DNA of 64,000 nucleotides from Mucidula mucida (GCA_015501055.1 JADNYV010000091.1:62001-126000); one strand, 5' to 3'; shown: positions 35,541 through 48,365, numbered from the stretch's first letter. The notes: a model not told the origin generated them from the sequence alone. Program-made: numbers and translations.

Positions 35541-37696
35541 CTACCCCGACGCATTGGCCTTGCGGCCAGTCAGCGCGCGGAAGAACCTGCGCACAGAGCC
35601 CGTTCCAGAGCCGGCGCCAGTATGCGAATGAGAGCGGAGTGGGGGTAGCGGAGCTCCAGACGAGGGCGAAAGATGGGCACCAGATGGTGGCAGATCTCCA
35701 ATCCCCAACAAAGACATTGCCTTACCCCTTGGTCCTAGTGTCGACGGAGATCGTCTAGGGAATCCAGGCGCAGGTATCGACGTAAACGACGCGGATGAGC
35801 GCAATGGCGCTTCCGATCTAGTGTGGGACGATGGTGAAGTCCACGACGTAGGGCGCGCAGTGACGGGCGAAGGAGGAGGAGAGAGCGACATTAGCGATTC
35901 GTTTTCTATCCCCATGAACTTCAAGGCCTTTGAATTGGAGCGACCATTTGTGTACTGCAAGGGGGCAATGGGATTGAGGCCTGTCGGCGTCAAAAGGTGA
36001 GAATCCGAATCTGATGTGGTGGGCGAGGACGGCGTCAGCGTACGGCGTCGGCTCTGAAGGGAAGTCGGGGACGACGGGGAGGTGCGGAGTGATCCACTGT
36101 AGGAGGCAGGCGGGAGAGGGATCGGACTGACAGGAGGCGGCACCGTTTGCTTTTTCCTGTACGGTACGTTGATAGGAGGAGGCGGGGGTGCCCGCACGAT
36201 GATTTGTTCGGGCACAATCCAATCATGATGGTCATCCGACGAGGCTAATGAAAGGAACGAGGCGCCTTTCTTGTGAATCTTGGGAGGCGGTTCAAAATCA
36301 GAGTCTTTGTGAAGCGCCTCTGAAGACCGTTCAGAAGAAATATCGATATGATCATCTACAGACTCCACAGTCGAAATGGACCGCGTTGGTACGTCGGGGA
36401 AAAGCTCTGAAAGCATCTCCGTATCATGGAGAGTGGAATCTGGTTCCGTTGGCTTCACAGATGATGCCTTGAGGGAGCTAATAGAATGCGATCGCACACG
36501 TTTCAACAAAGTGGAGATCTTTGGCAGTGAGGCAACGCGTTTAGGAGGAATGACGAGAGTCCGATCCTACGTTTTGTGTAAGCCACAGAGATAACACCGA
36601 CGGAGAAAAAAGGGAATTGCACACCTCCATGACTGGATCCGCTTCGTCTTCGTGGCCACTAAAGGACGATGCCGGAGTGGGCTGAGAACTGTGCGAAGTG
36701 GAGACAGAGCCCGATTCTGAGCCGTCGTCCAAAAGCACTCTAAACTCATCCTGAATCTCGGCGATAACGTCACATTCAGACGTGGACGTAGAATTTGATC
36801 GACTTCGGTTGGACCCAGCACTTCTCAATGAGTGGAAGCTTCGAGATGACCGAAGACTGGATGTAGAACGGATGGAAGATGGTTTCGAAGGGGGTAGGGC
36901 TGGCAACGAGGAGACCGAAGCTTGGGATAGAATGGATGCAATGGACTTGCGCTTCTGCAATTTCTGGGGTTCACCTAGAATCAGTACCATTAATATTTCT
37001 GACGTATCTTTCTCAATCGAAACTGATGAGACGTACCGGAATCTGCTGTAGCAATAACCTTGGAAGGCGTGGGAACGGTGCTCATTCTTCGCCTCTCTTT
37101 AGCTGAGACGGGCATGACCACCGCTTTGCTGTCCATGCTCAAGCGAGAAAACTTGGGGGTGGATCCGTAAGGATTGGCCGTGAACCACGAATCGTCGACT
37201 AGTGAAAGTCGGGATGCGTTGGGGATGTCGGTAGAGATCTAGCACCAGTATAGGCGCGAGGAAAAAGAGGCCCGTACTCTTGCGACGGCGACATGGACAA
37301 GCAGCTATCTCTGGATTTCGGACGATGAGAAGGAGATGGTGGAGGGGAAGGCAAAGTCGATTTAAAGGAAGGGGTCGCGGTGGGGGCAGAAGTTCGTTTA
37401 GGGACTTTGATGGGGGTAAAGGTAAGAGAAGGAAGGTCTGGCGTCGAAGAGATTCTTGACGGTTTTGGACTGGTCATGCTTCGAGGGGCCAGGCTTAGCT
37501 CAGAAATTATCCCGTCAGACGTGACGTTAAGAGAGGGACCCGTGAGAGGCGAGGACCGCAGAGGACGCCGAATCGACGACGGCGGGCTCGGACTGTAGGT
37601 CTGCCGCCGCATTGGGGGAGATGGGCGACTGGGAAGGGAATACGACATCGCGGGGAGGGATGGGAGGGAATGCCTTGTCTCCGCACATCTGCCCAT
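35541..37696 (-). CDS. Ser/Pro-rich disordered protein, unknown function
   Basis: Basic, almost wholly disordered protein of about 650 residues in three or more exons. Exon 1 from 37,696 (MGRCAETRHSLPSLPAM) is full of SPPP, TSP and RP motifs. After ARSLPTSP one base is missing (GGGG at 37,221-37,224 on the + strand should be GGGGG) and the frame resumes NASRLSLVDDSWFTANPYGS. Exon 2 has KRKSIASILSQASVSSL and a run of RSxSSLRSSRS. The last exon starts LKRVRSHSISSLKASSV and ends RRFFRALTGRKANASG. Two similar short hydrophobic motifs recur, SKALKFMGIENESLMSLSP and GKAMSLLGIGDLPPSG. There is no signal peptide, membrane span or known domain. It is probably a phosphoprotein. Confidence 0.65.
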
Positions 37697-38771
37697 TTCA
37701 ATGAAGAATCGGTGACGGAAAGGGGTATTATTTGGCGCGATCACTCTAGCTTGAGGAGCGCTGTTAGATACCGTCCAGATTACAGTACAAGGCCCAGTAT
37801 TTATCCCCCCGGATTTTCAACGGAGTGGACGAAATGAGCTCTAAACGGCGGAAGAAGATGACGTTGTTGTTTAGCTCGGAGTATTTGACTGCGATTAGCA
37901 GCATGGCCATGATCTGCAATCGTTAAAGCGCTCTAGATACGAACCTACGATAGACAATGGTTACGCGACAGTGTCTCCAGTCAAGTCTCCGCAAACAACA
38001 TGGTGTCAAGTTATAACGTGTAACAATAAGATTCATCGTCGCAAGGCAACCCAATGGTGTGTAAGAGTGATGTAGACGTGTACAGGTCCGTGAAGTGAGC
38101 CTCTGGTGGCAGATAGGTCTAAAGACAACCTAAAGTTGTCGGACTTGCAAACGCAAAGCGCTTTGCACAGCCACGCCCTGGCCACGCGTAGTAGCCACGC
38201 GAATTCTCACCAAGTCTTGGCGTTCATGATATCCCCTTATCAAGTCTATTCTCTGGCCGAAAAGTCGCGCGGAAACTACTTGCAGTATCACGACATATTG
38301 TATTCTGATTCCCATGTTTCAGCAGCCCGTGACTGAAGTTGGTGGGAGCATGGCGATGAGCTCAATTCAAGGTCAGCCTTTCCTACAGTCTCGGACCCGA
38401 ATGTACGACAACCTCTTCGCAGCTTGCCCACGACCATCGGTATTTCTGACACGCTGGGGAAGTATCACACCACTTGACCGCTAAATATATCGCACCCCGA
38501 GCTGTCTGTACTTCACTCATCCAGTCTGCACCATTTTTTAGACCGCAAGTACTTCATTCTACTCCACTTTGCCGTGAGAATAACGTGGCGGACGCGTATC
38601 TTCGGCATTGGTCGCCCGGTCCTTTGGGCGCGTCAATTCAATGTGATCTCTATCTCGTCCGCCATATTTCTCGCGACATGACTGCGGTTCCACTGCCTAG
38701 GATCGCGAATTGAGCTACCGCGTTTGTATAAAAGACCTTTGCTTTGTATTGTTCGACAGCAAATCATCGCC
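37697..38771. other. Divergent intergenic region with promoter of laccase-like gene
   Basis: About 1.1 kb. A TATA box (TATAAAA, 38,727-38,733) lies 39 bases before the ATG at 38,772. No other gene supported. Confidence 0.5.
38727..38733 (+). promoter_or_regulatory. TATA box of laccase-like gene
   Basis: TATAAAA followed by a short leader and the ATG of a signal-peptide-bearing protein. Confidence 0.55.
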
Positions 38772-41273
38772 ATGCTCCAGTCTTCATATCTTTCTTTAGC
38801 ACTCGCCCTCGTTATTTCTACGTGGGCTAGACCCAGTGTTCACTATGACTTGACCGTCGGAAATGGCATAGTCGCGCCTGATGGTGCAGCACGCAAGTAA
38901 GGCCCCACCCATACCATTGGACGGAGCAGTTTAAACACCTCTCGCTAGTGCTGTCCTCACGCCCGATACGCTTCAATTTCCGGGGCCCCTTCTGACCGCT
39001 ACTAAAGGTGATATCATTACAGTAAGTTCCTTCCGAACCTCATGTTTGCGTCGCAAACTCATCACGCTATAGGTGACGGTCAATAACAAGTTGACCGATA
39101 CGACGATGCGCGCTAGCACTAGTATTGTATGCTTCCATTCTTCCATCTGACGTCTTCGCGGGCCTAATGAGTTCGAATAGAACTTTAGTGGAATCAAACA
39201 ATTTGGGAAGCCAGAGTTCGATGGCCAGAGCTTCGTTTCGCAGTGCCCCATCGCTCCAAACTCGTCGTTCACCTACGTACTCAATACAACCGATACGGCG
39301 GGGACTTTGCTGTATCGCTCGGGACTCAGCACTCAGTATTCTGATGGCTTGAGGTAAGCTTTCTATCCACCGTTCTTCCTCCCCGAGGTAATGCATGTCT
39401 GTCCAGAGGACCGCTTATCATTTATGGTACGACCTTTACGTTCTTCATCAACTTTGTCGTCTTGAAATGAATTCTCAGACCCCGATGATCATCATCGCGA
39501 CCTCTATGACGTTTACGACGAGTCCACGATTATACAGCTCGGAGAATGGTATCATGGACCTTCCCCCGCAGACATGGAATCGTTCCGAGAGACTGGACAC
39601 ATCGTGTATGTGTCACAAACTGGATGTTGAACTTTATATGAACTATCCCTGCAGTATCTATGATTCCGGTCTCATCAACGGTGTGGGAAGGTTCATCAAT
39701 GGACCTGATGTCCCGCTCCTTGTTTCGATGTTGTGCCCGGAACGCGGTACCGTTTGAGGTTGATCAGCAATGCGCCGCGCGCTGTGTTCCCCTTCAGGAT
39801 TGACCAACATAACCTTACCGTTATTGAGGCTGATGGGTTTTCAGTGGAGCCTACTGAGGTCGAGTCGCTGGAGCTTTATCGTACGTGTCTTCACGTCAGC
39901 GTTCCCGTTCTATACTGATATCGTGTTAGCTGGTAAAGATGTAGAGCGGAGCATAACTCTAATTCTAACGTGTCCCCGTCTTGATAGGGCAACGGTACTC
40001 TGTCGTGTTCACGGCCAATCAGGTGAGTTCCCTCACCTTTAAAGAAACTTTCCGCCTCATGCACCAAGTAATATAGCCTGTTGATAACTACTGGATGAGA
40101 GCTTTCCCACGTGGCGGCACGCAAACAAACAATCCTAACTGTACGTCTGTGAAAATCCTTATATCATCCTCTGTCATCTCATTTTGTGCACAGTAAATGC
40201 TACTTTCTCTCGAGCTATTGTCGATATTGGGCGCTCCCGAAGTGATCCTGTCACACCGATGGAGAATCTGACCATCCTGCATGACGCCCAACTTCATGTA
40301 CGTCGAACTTCTTTCAAGGTGTACGACTTAGACTCACCCGACCTCCTGCAGCCCATTGTGAACCCAGGCAGTGTTCGTCCCGACTTTGTCATCCTCAGCT
40401 TCAATCCTGACATTGTTATGTAGCTGGTGGGCCCGACGCCGTCCCCGATTTTGATCTCCTTATAAACTTCACAACTGTAAGTGGTAGACATACCACCGCG
40501 AGCTCTGAGGCTGACCTCTTCGTCTAGGGTGCTACCAAGGTAACGACACGACGGAGCTCTAACACGAAAATGTAATAACATTTCTGAAAGTCAAACCCTC
40601 TCGACACCTGGAGAGTTAACGACATTGCATACGTGCCCCGACATTGCCTACCCTCTTCCAGATTCTCGACAACAACGACTCATTCCCCGTCGACAGTCAC
40701 GTCATCACCGTCGCGCCCAACGCTTTGTACAACTCACGATGCCTTTGGGCGACGATGAGGGCGGTCACCCGATGCATCTCCACGGAGTATGTCCTATCCT
40801 TGTTCATGTTCGATGTTCTTATACTGTCCCCTTAATCTCATAGGCTGCTTTCGATGTCATTCAACCCGGAAACTCTGGAGGAGTCGTAAATTTTGAGGAT
40901 CCTGTACGGCGCGACATCGTTCCTATAATCGGCGATACATCCATTGTTCGCTTCAGGATGCCAGGTTGGCATTCTCCACTTGCACTGGTGAGTCTTTGGT
41001 GCGCCACATAGTGGTGATAATTACTGATCAAGGGGCGTCTTGTTTTGAAGCCATATCATCTGGCATGGTATGTCGTTAAACTTCAAGAAGTTCGTTCCCT
41101 CGACTGATGCCTTTTGTAGCTGAAGCTGCAAGTGATTTCTGGCTTTGTTACTTTGACTGACATATAGTGAATAGGGCCTGCAGCTGACATTTACAGATGG
41201 CATACGCGCGGCCGTGAAACCGCGGGAGGATCTCTGTCCGGCTTACTTCGCTCTGCCTCCCGAGTTGCAGTGA
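38772..41273 (+). CDS. Laccase-family multicopper-oxidase homologue lacking most copper ligands
   Basis: Secreted protein with a signal peptide (MLQSSYLSLALALVISTWA) and the three-cupredoxin layout of fungal laccases: YDLTVGNGIVAPDG, FPGPLLTATKGDIITVTVNN, FDGQSFVSQCPIAPN, DGLRGPLIIYDPDD, LINGVGRFINGP, RYRLRLISNAPRAVFPFRID, DNYWMRAFPRGGTQ, HPMHLHGAAFDVI and a C-terminal EDLCPAYFALPPEL. Ligand motifs are changed: L1 HWHG reads NFSG (39,181), L2 HSH reads RSG (39,319), L3 keeps HPMHLHG but its last His is Ala, and L4 HCHxxxH reads EAISSGM, or ESHIIWH if one base is missing; the type 1 Cys is absent in either frame (41,033-41,068). Single bases seem missing at TTT 39,723-39,725 and TTT 40,724-40,726. 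Oxidase activity is therefore unlikely. It is either a non-enzymatic paralogue or an old pseudogene. Confidence 0.75.
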
Positions 41274-42487
41274 AGGATGTGCGAATGAAGGGGCAAGTAC
41301 CGTAGTACTGTAATATCACGTCGTGTTTTTCTTTTCTGAATCTGTGGTTTCGAATTCAATACTTATGATTTAGTTTGTGGTTGGAAAACTTGTCTTCCTA
41401 CACCTACTTATGATGCACACTTGTTCAGGTCAGAACGTAGAGGTCGTTCCGGTCAGCGGAGGAACGATCGCACGACCTGGCGGGTTAGGTATAGTAATGC
41501 ATGCTGTCCTTCGAAGTAGCGGCATATCTTAATAAGTATCTGGATACAGTTGGGATACAGCTGCAGTAGGATTTACCAGGACGCGGAATGCAGCGGCCCG
41601 ATAGCGGATCAGAAACTTTTAGTACGTAGATGTCCCTAATTTGGCTAATTTGTTGAAATTTTGATACGTAACTCCTTCGACAAGAACCACGACTTTTCAG
41701 CGACTTGCGTCTTCAGCAGACTCTCTTGCATTCTATGACCGCTTTGGATGAACTTTCAGTCAATGGCCACTCGTTCCATGTACACGCCCATGATATCTCC
41801 CCACAACCGAATCTAAGCTGGTCTGCCTGGCAGGACGGCGGTAGACGCTGCTTCAGTTAGTGCCCATATCGTTTGAGACGGTCATGTATCACAGTATCAG
41901 CCTCTCTGCAGCGAAAATACCCTTCTGGCATGTAGGCTCCCGGACTGAGACAGCTCTACACAGTCACTCGTTTCTCTGATTGTCTTGCGTTCCAAAGTAA
42001 GTTCGTCATCAACATCTCGCTCAGCTGCTATCAAACAACATGATCCGGGAATTAGAACGCATACAAACAGTCCTGTGAATTGTATCTCTGCCCGGTTTCT
42101 CGAATATCGCGTCTGTCTGGCAATAATCTGAATAAATAGCGCGGAAGATTAAGATCAGTTTCAAGCCATCAGGACTTGTTCCCATGTCGCTGTGCGAGGT
42201 CTCCACTCGTAAACTGTTCCTTTAAGATAGTCCAGTCTCCCACCTTTGGGGTCAAGTGTCAGATGACGCATGTGTAGCAAGTCAGGTTCAATCTGTTGTT
42301 GACGCAAAACCCCCGCCCACATCTATTGAGGCCTGGCGGCACATGCTTCCTGGACCATATGCTCCCCCCTCCCCCGCCTGATGCTTTGAAGTGATGCTTT
42401 GCTCTAGGGACACGTGCGACTACCTACTTGCGGTCGTCGGCCTGTTATAAAGCGGATGCTGCAAAAAAGGACCCCAGGAAAGACGCC
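41274..42487. other. Intergenic with promoter of FAD oxidase
   Basis: About 1.2 kb between two genes on the same strand. A TATA box (TATAAA, 42,446-42,451) lies 37 bases before the next ATG. No gene supported in the rest. Confidence 0.5.
42446..42451 (+). promoter_or_regulatory. TATA box of FAD oxidase gene
   Basis: TTATAAAG occurs 37 bases upstream of the ATG at 42,488. Confidence 0.5.
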
Positions 42488-44884
42488 ATGTTCCTCCTAC
42501 CCTTGCTTTCGTTCGTCGCTCTCGCCGTTGCAGGTAGGTGAAGACACGCCTTGTTGGCTGCGCTGACACTCGTTCCAGAGCCCTACAACACTTTCGACGG
42601 GCCTGGTTTCCCCGCGTGTAATGATGTCTTGAAAGTGTATCGCCCTTCGACAGTGGACGAGATCGTGACCATCGTCAAGAATGCTAGTCTAATGGAGTCA
42701 ACGTTCGCGCCAGCGGGGTTCGTCACTCGTCATAGCGTTACGCTCTCGCTACCCTGCTAATTCTCCTTGATGTGCAGAATGGTCATATGTGGTGTCAGTC
42801 AGACATGAGATATACACGCAGATTTGTCTCTGACGCCTTCTTACCTAGATGACACGATGTGCTCGGATGATCCAAACACAGTCATCATCAAAACCGACGC
42901 GGTGAATGCTATTTCCGACCTTCAGCTCGGCTCAGACGGAACGGGCAGTGTTCTCGTGGAAGCCGGTGTTACATTTCCTCAGCTGTAGGCGCTTCTATGT
43001 CATCTCTTTCAGTTGAAGCTGAGGCGGTATCCAGAGCGGAGTGGCTTCATGACCGTGGAGCAGCTATTGGATACACGCTGGGTGCGTTCTGTTCCTAAAC
43101 CCATGGCGCTTCGTACCATCCTAATCAATCGCAAGTCAACTGGAATATTACCATTGGTACTGCCGACCGCATGATAACTCAATGTCGTAGCTGACCCTCT
43201 TGTAGCTGGCGCGGTTGCTATGGGTGCACATCGCTCCTCTCTTCGCGAAGATTCACAAGTTTCGAGTGCGGCGCTTGCCCTGGATATCATCAACGGAAAG
43301 GGTATGTCTTTCTGAAATACTCCACCACAATCATTATCCTGATGTTCCGCCAGGTGACTCAATTCACCTCGACCGTGATCAAAGCAACATGACTTGGCTC
43401 GCAGCAACTACATCTCTTGGTCTGCTCGGTGTCATTGCTCGTGTCAAGATGGCCATTCTTGCGGATTACAAGGTTTATGCTAATCAGACGACACTTGACG
43501 AGGATGATGTCTTGAACGGAGATATCTATGACATGATTTCTCCATATGTTACAGCAAACTTTTGGGTCCGTCTTCTCGTTTTCTGATTCCTGTTCTCGTA
43601 GACTGACTGTGATTAAGTGGTGGCCAGGTCGGTGCTTGAGCGTTGGAGATCAAGATTGAGATGTGTTGATATTTGAAAACCCAGGTGTGAAGAAATTCCA
43701 TCTGAGGACCTACGGTGTTGTCGATATCAATCATTCAGGCGATGCCTTCCAGGTGAGGTATTAGCGGCGTCTGATCTTCTCCGCACTGATGAATGTCAGT
43801 CTACGTTTTCCGTCACGCCATTCGAAGGAACGACCGCTCTTAACCTTCTCAACGCTGGCCAGAACGTCAGCTTTCCCAACTTCATTTCGGAAGGTATCTT
43901 CTATGCTTTGTGGGCTGCTCCCAATTTCCACAGTGCGTATCTAAGTGTTTGATCCACGTGGTACTGGAGCAGAAGTCTGTCTTTAGCAAAGTCCTCCGAC
44001 CTGCCTTTATTGTCGTGGCCTGTGTATGGAACAGCGTACGATGTTCTCATCGGCGGTCTCTATCCCAACCAACTTCCGGAATGGGACTATGACTTGCATG
44101 GGAAGACCTTGGAACTTGCGGTACCGGTAACCCAAGGCGCCGCCCTTCTTAGAAGAGTGCGAGAGCTCTTTGACCAGGCTGCTGCTGATGGCAAAGCTGT
44201 TACGTCAACATATCGAAGGTGAGATGCAATGTACTGGCGGCGACAAACTCGCTAACCTATTTGTAGTGGAATCAACATCAAGGTGACGATTTCCCCTCTG
44301 ATGTTCTCGAGCGCGCGCTAAACGCGATATTTAGTTTGGCAAAGCATTCGATAGCTTACTCGGGCAAACCACGGAACGCACCAAGGCAGGCGATACCGCG
44401 GATTGGTCTAAGGTGCGTCGTGGCCCTCTTCTTCCATGCGCGCAACAATTGATGTTCTAAAGGGCGCATTAATGTTCGACTTCCCTAGTTTCCGTCCCAC
44501 ACTAGGAGATCACCATCGTTATAACGAACTATGGTGCGCCTGCATCCTTCATTGAACGCATACTGTCTTAATAATCGATTTGCTAGGTATGATACCCTTG
44601 CAACGACCTTGATCAACGAGGTAATTCAGCATTAATGTGTGACTATGGAGTATTCAGCCGTTTTACAGTTCCCCGTTCGCCCTCACTGGACCAAGAACAC
44701 TCGCTCGGTATTTGAACAGTCTGTCAAGAACCTCGATCCAGATGTACGTTCCTATGTCCTCTAAATAACCATTTCTAATGTATGTTGTTAGAGCTTGACA
44801 TCATTTGCCCAAGTGCGAAGGCAGTTCGACCCAGATGGCACATTCAAGAGCGTTGTTGGAGACATACTCGGTGTCATGGACTAG
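42488..44884 (+). CDS. Secreted FAD-linked oxidase, PCMH/aldonolactone-oxidase-like
   Basis: Oxidase of the VAO/PCMH flavoprotein superfamily, resembling fungal D-arabinono-1,4-lactone oxidase-like and sugar oxidases. The signal peptide MFLLPLLSFVALAVA predicts secretion. FAD-domain landmarks: VLKVYRPSTVDEIVTIVKNA, FAPAG joined to NGHMWYDTMCSDDPNTVIIK, GTGSVLVEAGVTFPQL, YTLVNWNITIAGAVAMGAHR and AATTSLGLLGVIARVKMAI. The substrate domain continues through ADGKAVTSTYR and ends VRRQFDPDGTFKSVVGDILGVMD. More than ten introns. The splice after APAG works only if the GGGG at 42,715-42,718 is really GGGGG, another apparent lost base. Such enzymes oxidise a carbohydrate or lactone and make hydrogen peroxide. 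The substrate is not visible. Confidence 0.8.
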
Positions 44885-45043
44885 CAGGAACGCACTTTAA
44901 GCTTTATACCTTTGCCTTCGTACCATACCTTCCGAAAACGTTACCATGTCATGATCACGACGATTTCGTATATTTCATCTGTATACTTCTAATGTTACAA
45001 CTTGAATGTTAACACTTTTGATTGTACAAGTCCGTCCGCCGAT

Positions 45044-46887
45044 TTACATTTTGTGACCCAGGTTGACATGGACAGCCTTCGTGTTCGTGTAACTGAAGAG
45101 AATTAGTCTCACATATTTAGATGTAGCCTATTGAACGTGACGCTCACTTGTGCAACGCATATTCGCCAAGCTCGCGTCCAATACCACTCTGCTTGAAGCC
45201 GCCGAAAGGAACATTGGCGTGAAGCTGGTTGTGGCAGTTGATCCAGGCCGTACCAGCCTTCAATTTGTGGGCCGTCTCCAGAGCCCGATTGATGTCTTGC
45301 GAGAAGACTGACGATGCCAAACCGTAAACTATCCCAAAGTCAGCTGTCGAACGAAACGAGAACGACGACACTTGCTAGTATCATTAGCCTGCTTGATAAC
45401 ATCGTCTTGATCTGTGAACTTGATCACAACCCCGACGGGTCCAAAAATTTCCTCCTGGACAATCTTCATGTCAGGAGTGGTACCTGTGAAAACCGTGGGT
45501 TGGATGAAGTATCCCTCTGTTCCGTGTCGTTCTCCACCCGTCGCAACAGTAGCACCTTGTTCCTTTCCTGATGCGATGTATGACATGATACGCTGAAAAA
45601 TGTCAGGAGGTATGCCAATAGGCTACAGACATGCATACATCGTATTGCTGCTGGGAGACTTGAGGACCTTGGTCGATGTCCTCAGCGAAGGGGTCGCCGA
45701 CTTTGATACTTTTAGCCTTCGCAACAAAGCGCGCAAGGAATTCGTCGTAGATCGAAGCCTGCACAAATATTCTTGAACCTGCACAACACGCCTGGCCATG
45801 GTTCCAGCTAAACAAGAATGAGCGAACGGTAGACATGAGAGTGACGACATATTACAAGATCCCGTGCGCTGCCCAATTGACTGCTTGCTCCAAGTCGCAG
45901 TCATCGTAGATGATGCTGGGACTCTTTCCGCCAAGTTCGAGAGTAACGGCTTTCAGGTTCGATTTGGACGCTGCTTCCATGACCTTTCGGCCAACCAGTG
46001 TGGAGCCAGTGAACGCGATCTGATAACTTTGAGCATGGATATCGCTCACGCCGCCATCAACTGACCTTCTCGACATCCATATGGCTAGCCAATGCCGCGC
46101 CAGCCGTTGGTCCATATCCCGTCACGATGTTAACGACTCCCTTCGGAAAACCGGCCTCCTCAATGATTGAGCACATCCTGATCGCGGTAAGCGGTGTGAA
46201 CTCGCTAGGCTTCAGGACGATGCAGTTGCCGGTGGCCAGCGCAGGTCCAATCTTCCACGACAATAGAAGAAGTGGGAAGTTCCATGGTACTATCTGTCCG
46301 ACAACGCCCATTGGTTCGTGCCTCGTATAGCAAAGCTTGTTCTCATCGGTCTCGATGACCTGACCAGAGATTTTGTCCGCCCAACCGGCGTAGTACTTGA
46401 TAGTTTGAATGGCGAAGGCGGTATCGGTGCCCTTTGCCCATCCAAACGTCTTGCCTGTAATACAATCAACGACATGGTAAGTACAATAAGAGGAGACGAA
46501 CAAACCATTATCGAGCGCTTCGATAGCTGCGAGCTCGTCATGGTACTTGTCCATTAGCGAGCCCAGCTTGTTCAGAAGAGCCGCACGCTGGGCGCCACTG
46601 GCGTTCAATCCCCAAGTCGTATCGAAAGCCTTCTGTGCTGCTTTGACAGCTTTGTTGACATCTGCTTCCAGCGCCTCGTCGACCTTGGTGATCAACTCTC
46701 CATTGGTCGGGTTGATAACACTGCACCAAGTTAACACAGCGTAATCTGATTTTGAAGAAAACGCGTACTCTATCGTTGTGCCTTTCTCTCCCTTGACGAA
46801 TTCTCCACCGATATACAGGCCAGTAGGAAACGAAATTTTTCCTTTGAAAACAGGCGTGTCGAATACCTTTGTGAAAATGCCAGACAT
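45044..46887 (-). CDS. ALD: Aldehyde dehydrogenase, NAD(P)-dependent, class 1/2 type
   Basis: Cytosolic-type aldehyde dehydrogenase oxidising aldehydes to acids. From [16 protein letters not shown] at 46,887 the exons read [56 protein letters not shown] (catalytic Asn in PWNF), [46 protein letters not shown] (general-base Glu), [13 protein letters not shown] (nucleophile Cys), [13 protein letters not shown] and [20 protein letters not shown]. The last exon after a 55-base intron supplies [16 protein letters not shown] and the stop at 45,044, so stopping at 45,144 would be wrong. No mitochondrial presequence. About 500 residues, complete. Convergent with the FAD oxidase. Confidence 0.93.
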
Positions 46888-48365
46888 GATGAGAGTGATG
46901 ATATCGGAGTAGCTTGACGTTGACAATGTATATACACCGTAGTCCTGGGATTACTCATGGTCATGAGTGGAATGCAGATGATCTTTGAATAGATCGTGAC
47001 CACGCTAGGCCGGACCGAGGAGAGAAAGGTGCTTCGATGAAGACTGGAGAAGCTGAGCGCCTATCAAAAGTTGATGTATAGAGACGGGCAGTCTAAACCA
47101 TAGGTGCAGCCGTAAGAATGACCGACCGAGAGAGCCACTGGACTCTGCAGAAAGTAGACCGACTCGGGAAGCGCGAACTATTTTTCTCCCACACATTGTC
47201 ATATGACGTCTGTATCGGGGTGAGGGAAGGGAAGAACAACACTCTAACCTCTTTTGACAGGAATGCAGATTCATAGAATGCTGTCTGTTGAACCACATGG
47301 GGGTCTACGCCTCCCGGTCGTGCTATTTTACAGCATAGCCAGGCCATGTAAGACGTGAAATCCACCGGTCTTCATGCATTTCCTCGTCAACAAGATTATA
47401 TGACGAGGTCCAGAGCTCTCGTAAATAACGTTCCAGGGATATCCGGAACGCACATAGAACAGAAGCTGACATTCGGATATCCGACGGAAGACCTGATTTG
47501 AACACCGTGCAGAGAAGTAGACGCGAGGTAAATATGGAAGGGAGCTGAAGACTGCTGCGCCCTCAGGTGATGGCGGGAAGGAAGAGCGTTCTTATTCGGC
47601 TTGATCGGCGTGCGATCATGTGAGAGCTTGGGCGCTCTCGTTTCAGCCACCATCGTGTCAAAATAGACTCGCATAAGCTGCACTTGTTTTGCGCTTGCAC
47701 TGCTACTTCGGCGTCGGTCGCACCACTTGTCATGCCCGCCGACCTCGGGGCCTTACTGTTCTCAATGACTTCACTCTTGAAGGCGAGGCTCTACGCACTG
47801 ACCCTGCTGATCACCTTGTAAATCACTCTGTAACGACTAAACTTTCCAACTTGCAAGACCTGTGCTCATCGAGGAAACGCATAGACCACACAACCATCTT
47901 CAAAAGCTGTGAACCAACAAGGAATAAAGCTACATTCCTCAGTCAATGCCCTCAAGAATAGACAGACGCCGGTCATCCACGGTAGTTCCAAAACCAACGG
48001 AGAACACTATGTGGCGGCTATGTAGCCAAAGTCTCATAGTTCCCATTCTTGTTTCGCGGACCTAATACTCTTTCAGTAAAAACGGCGAATCGCAGGACGT
48101 CTTTAGATATTGGAATGAGTTTCATACCCGCACAGCTGGTGACGACGAAATGGAGTGTATACAGTTCAACGTACAACCAGCTGAGCCGCCCAAACTCGTC
48201 TCTCCATGCTGTCCCCATCCTCGGTGTACGGGTGGCTCACTGTATCCCAGAAAGGATGAGAGAAAAACCTATAAAAGTTAGAAGAAATAGGTCGTAGTTC
48301 CTCAGAACAGTTCTCTTCTCTGCCTTCTTGTTCTACTACACCTTGCTTCCGCCACAAGTATCACC
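46888..48365. other. Divergent intergenic region
   Basis: About 1.5 kb, among the longest gaps in the window, between the leftward aldehyde dehydrogenase and the rightward repeat-precursor gene. No gene is supported; short ORFs at 47,005-47,683 on the minus strand lack family or splice support. A TATA box and C/T-rich leader lie at its right end. Confidence 0.45.
48270..48276 (+). promoter_or_regulatory. TATA box of repeat-precursor gene
   Basis: TATAAAA lies 90 bases upstream of the ATG at 48,366 and is followed by a C/T-rich stretch (CTCTTCTCTGCC, CACC before the ATG) typical of highly expressed fungal secreted-protein genes. Confidence 0.6.

Noticed and set aside
45144..45150. Stop codon at 45,144 as the end of aldehyde dehydrogenase
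   Set aside because: A GTGAGC donor there and an exon coding [16 protein letters not shown] give the expected C-terminus, so the stop is intronic.
38772..46887. Biosynthetic gene cluster around the oxidoreductases
   Set aside because: No core synthase, terpene cyclase, NRPS/PKS domain or P450 is present in the window.
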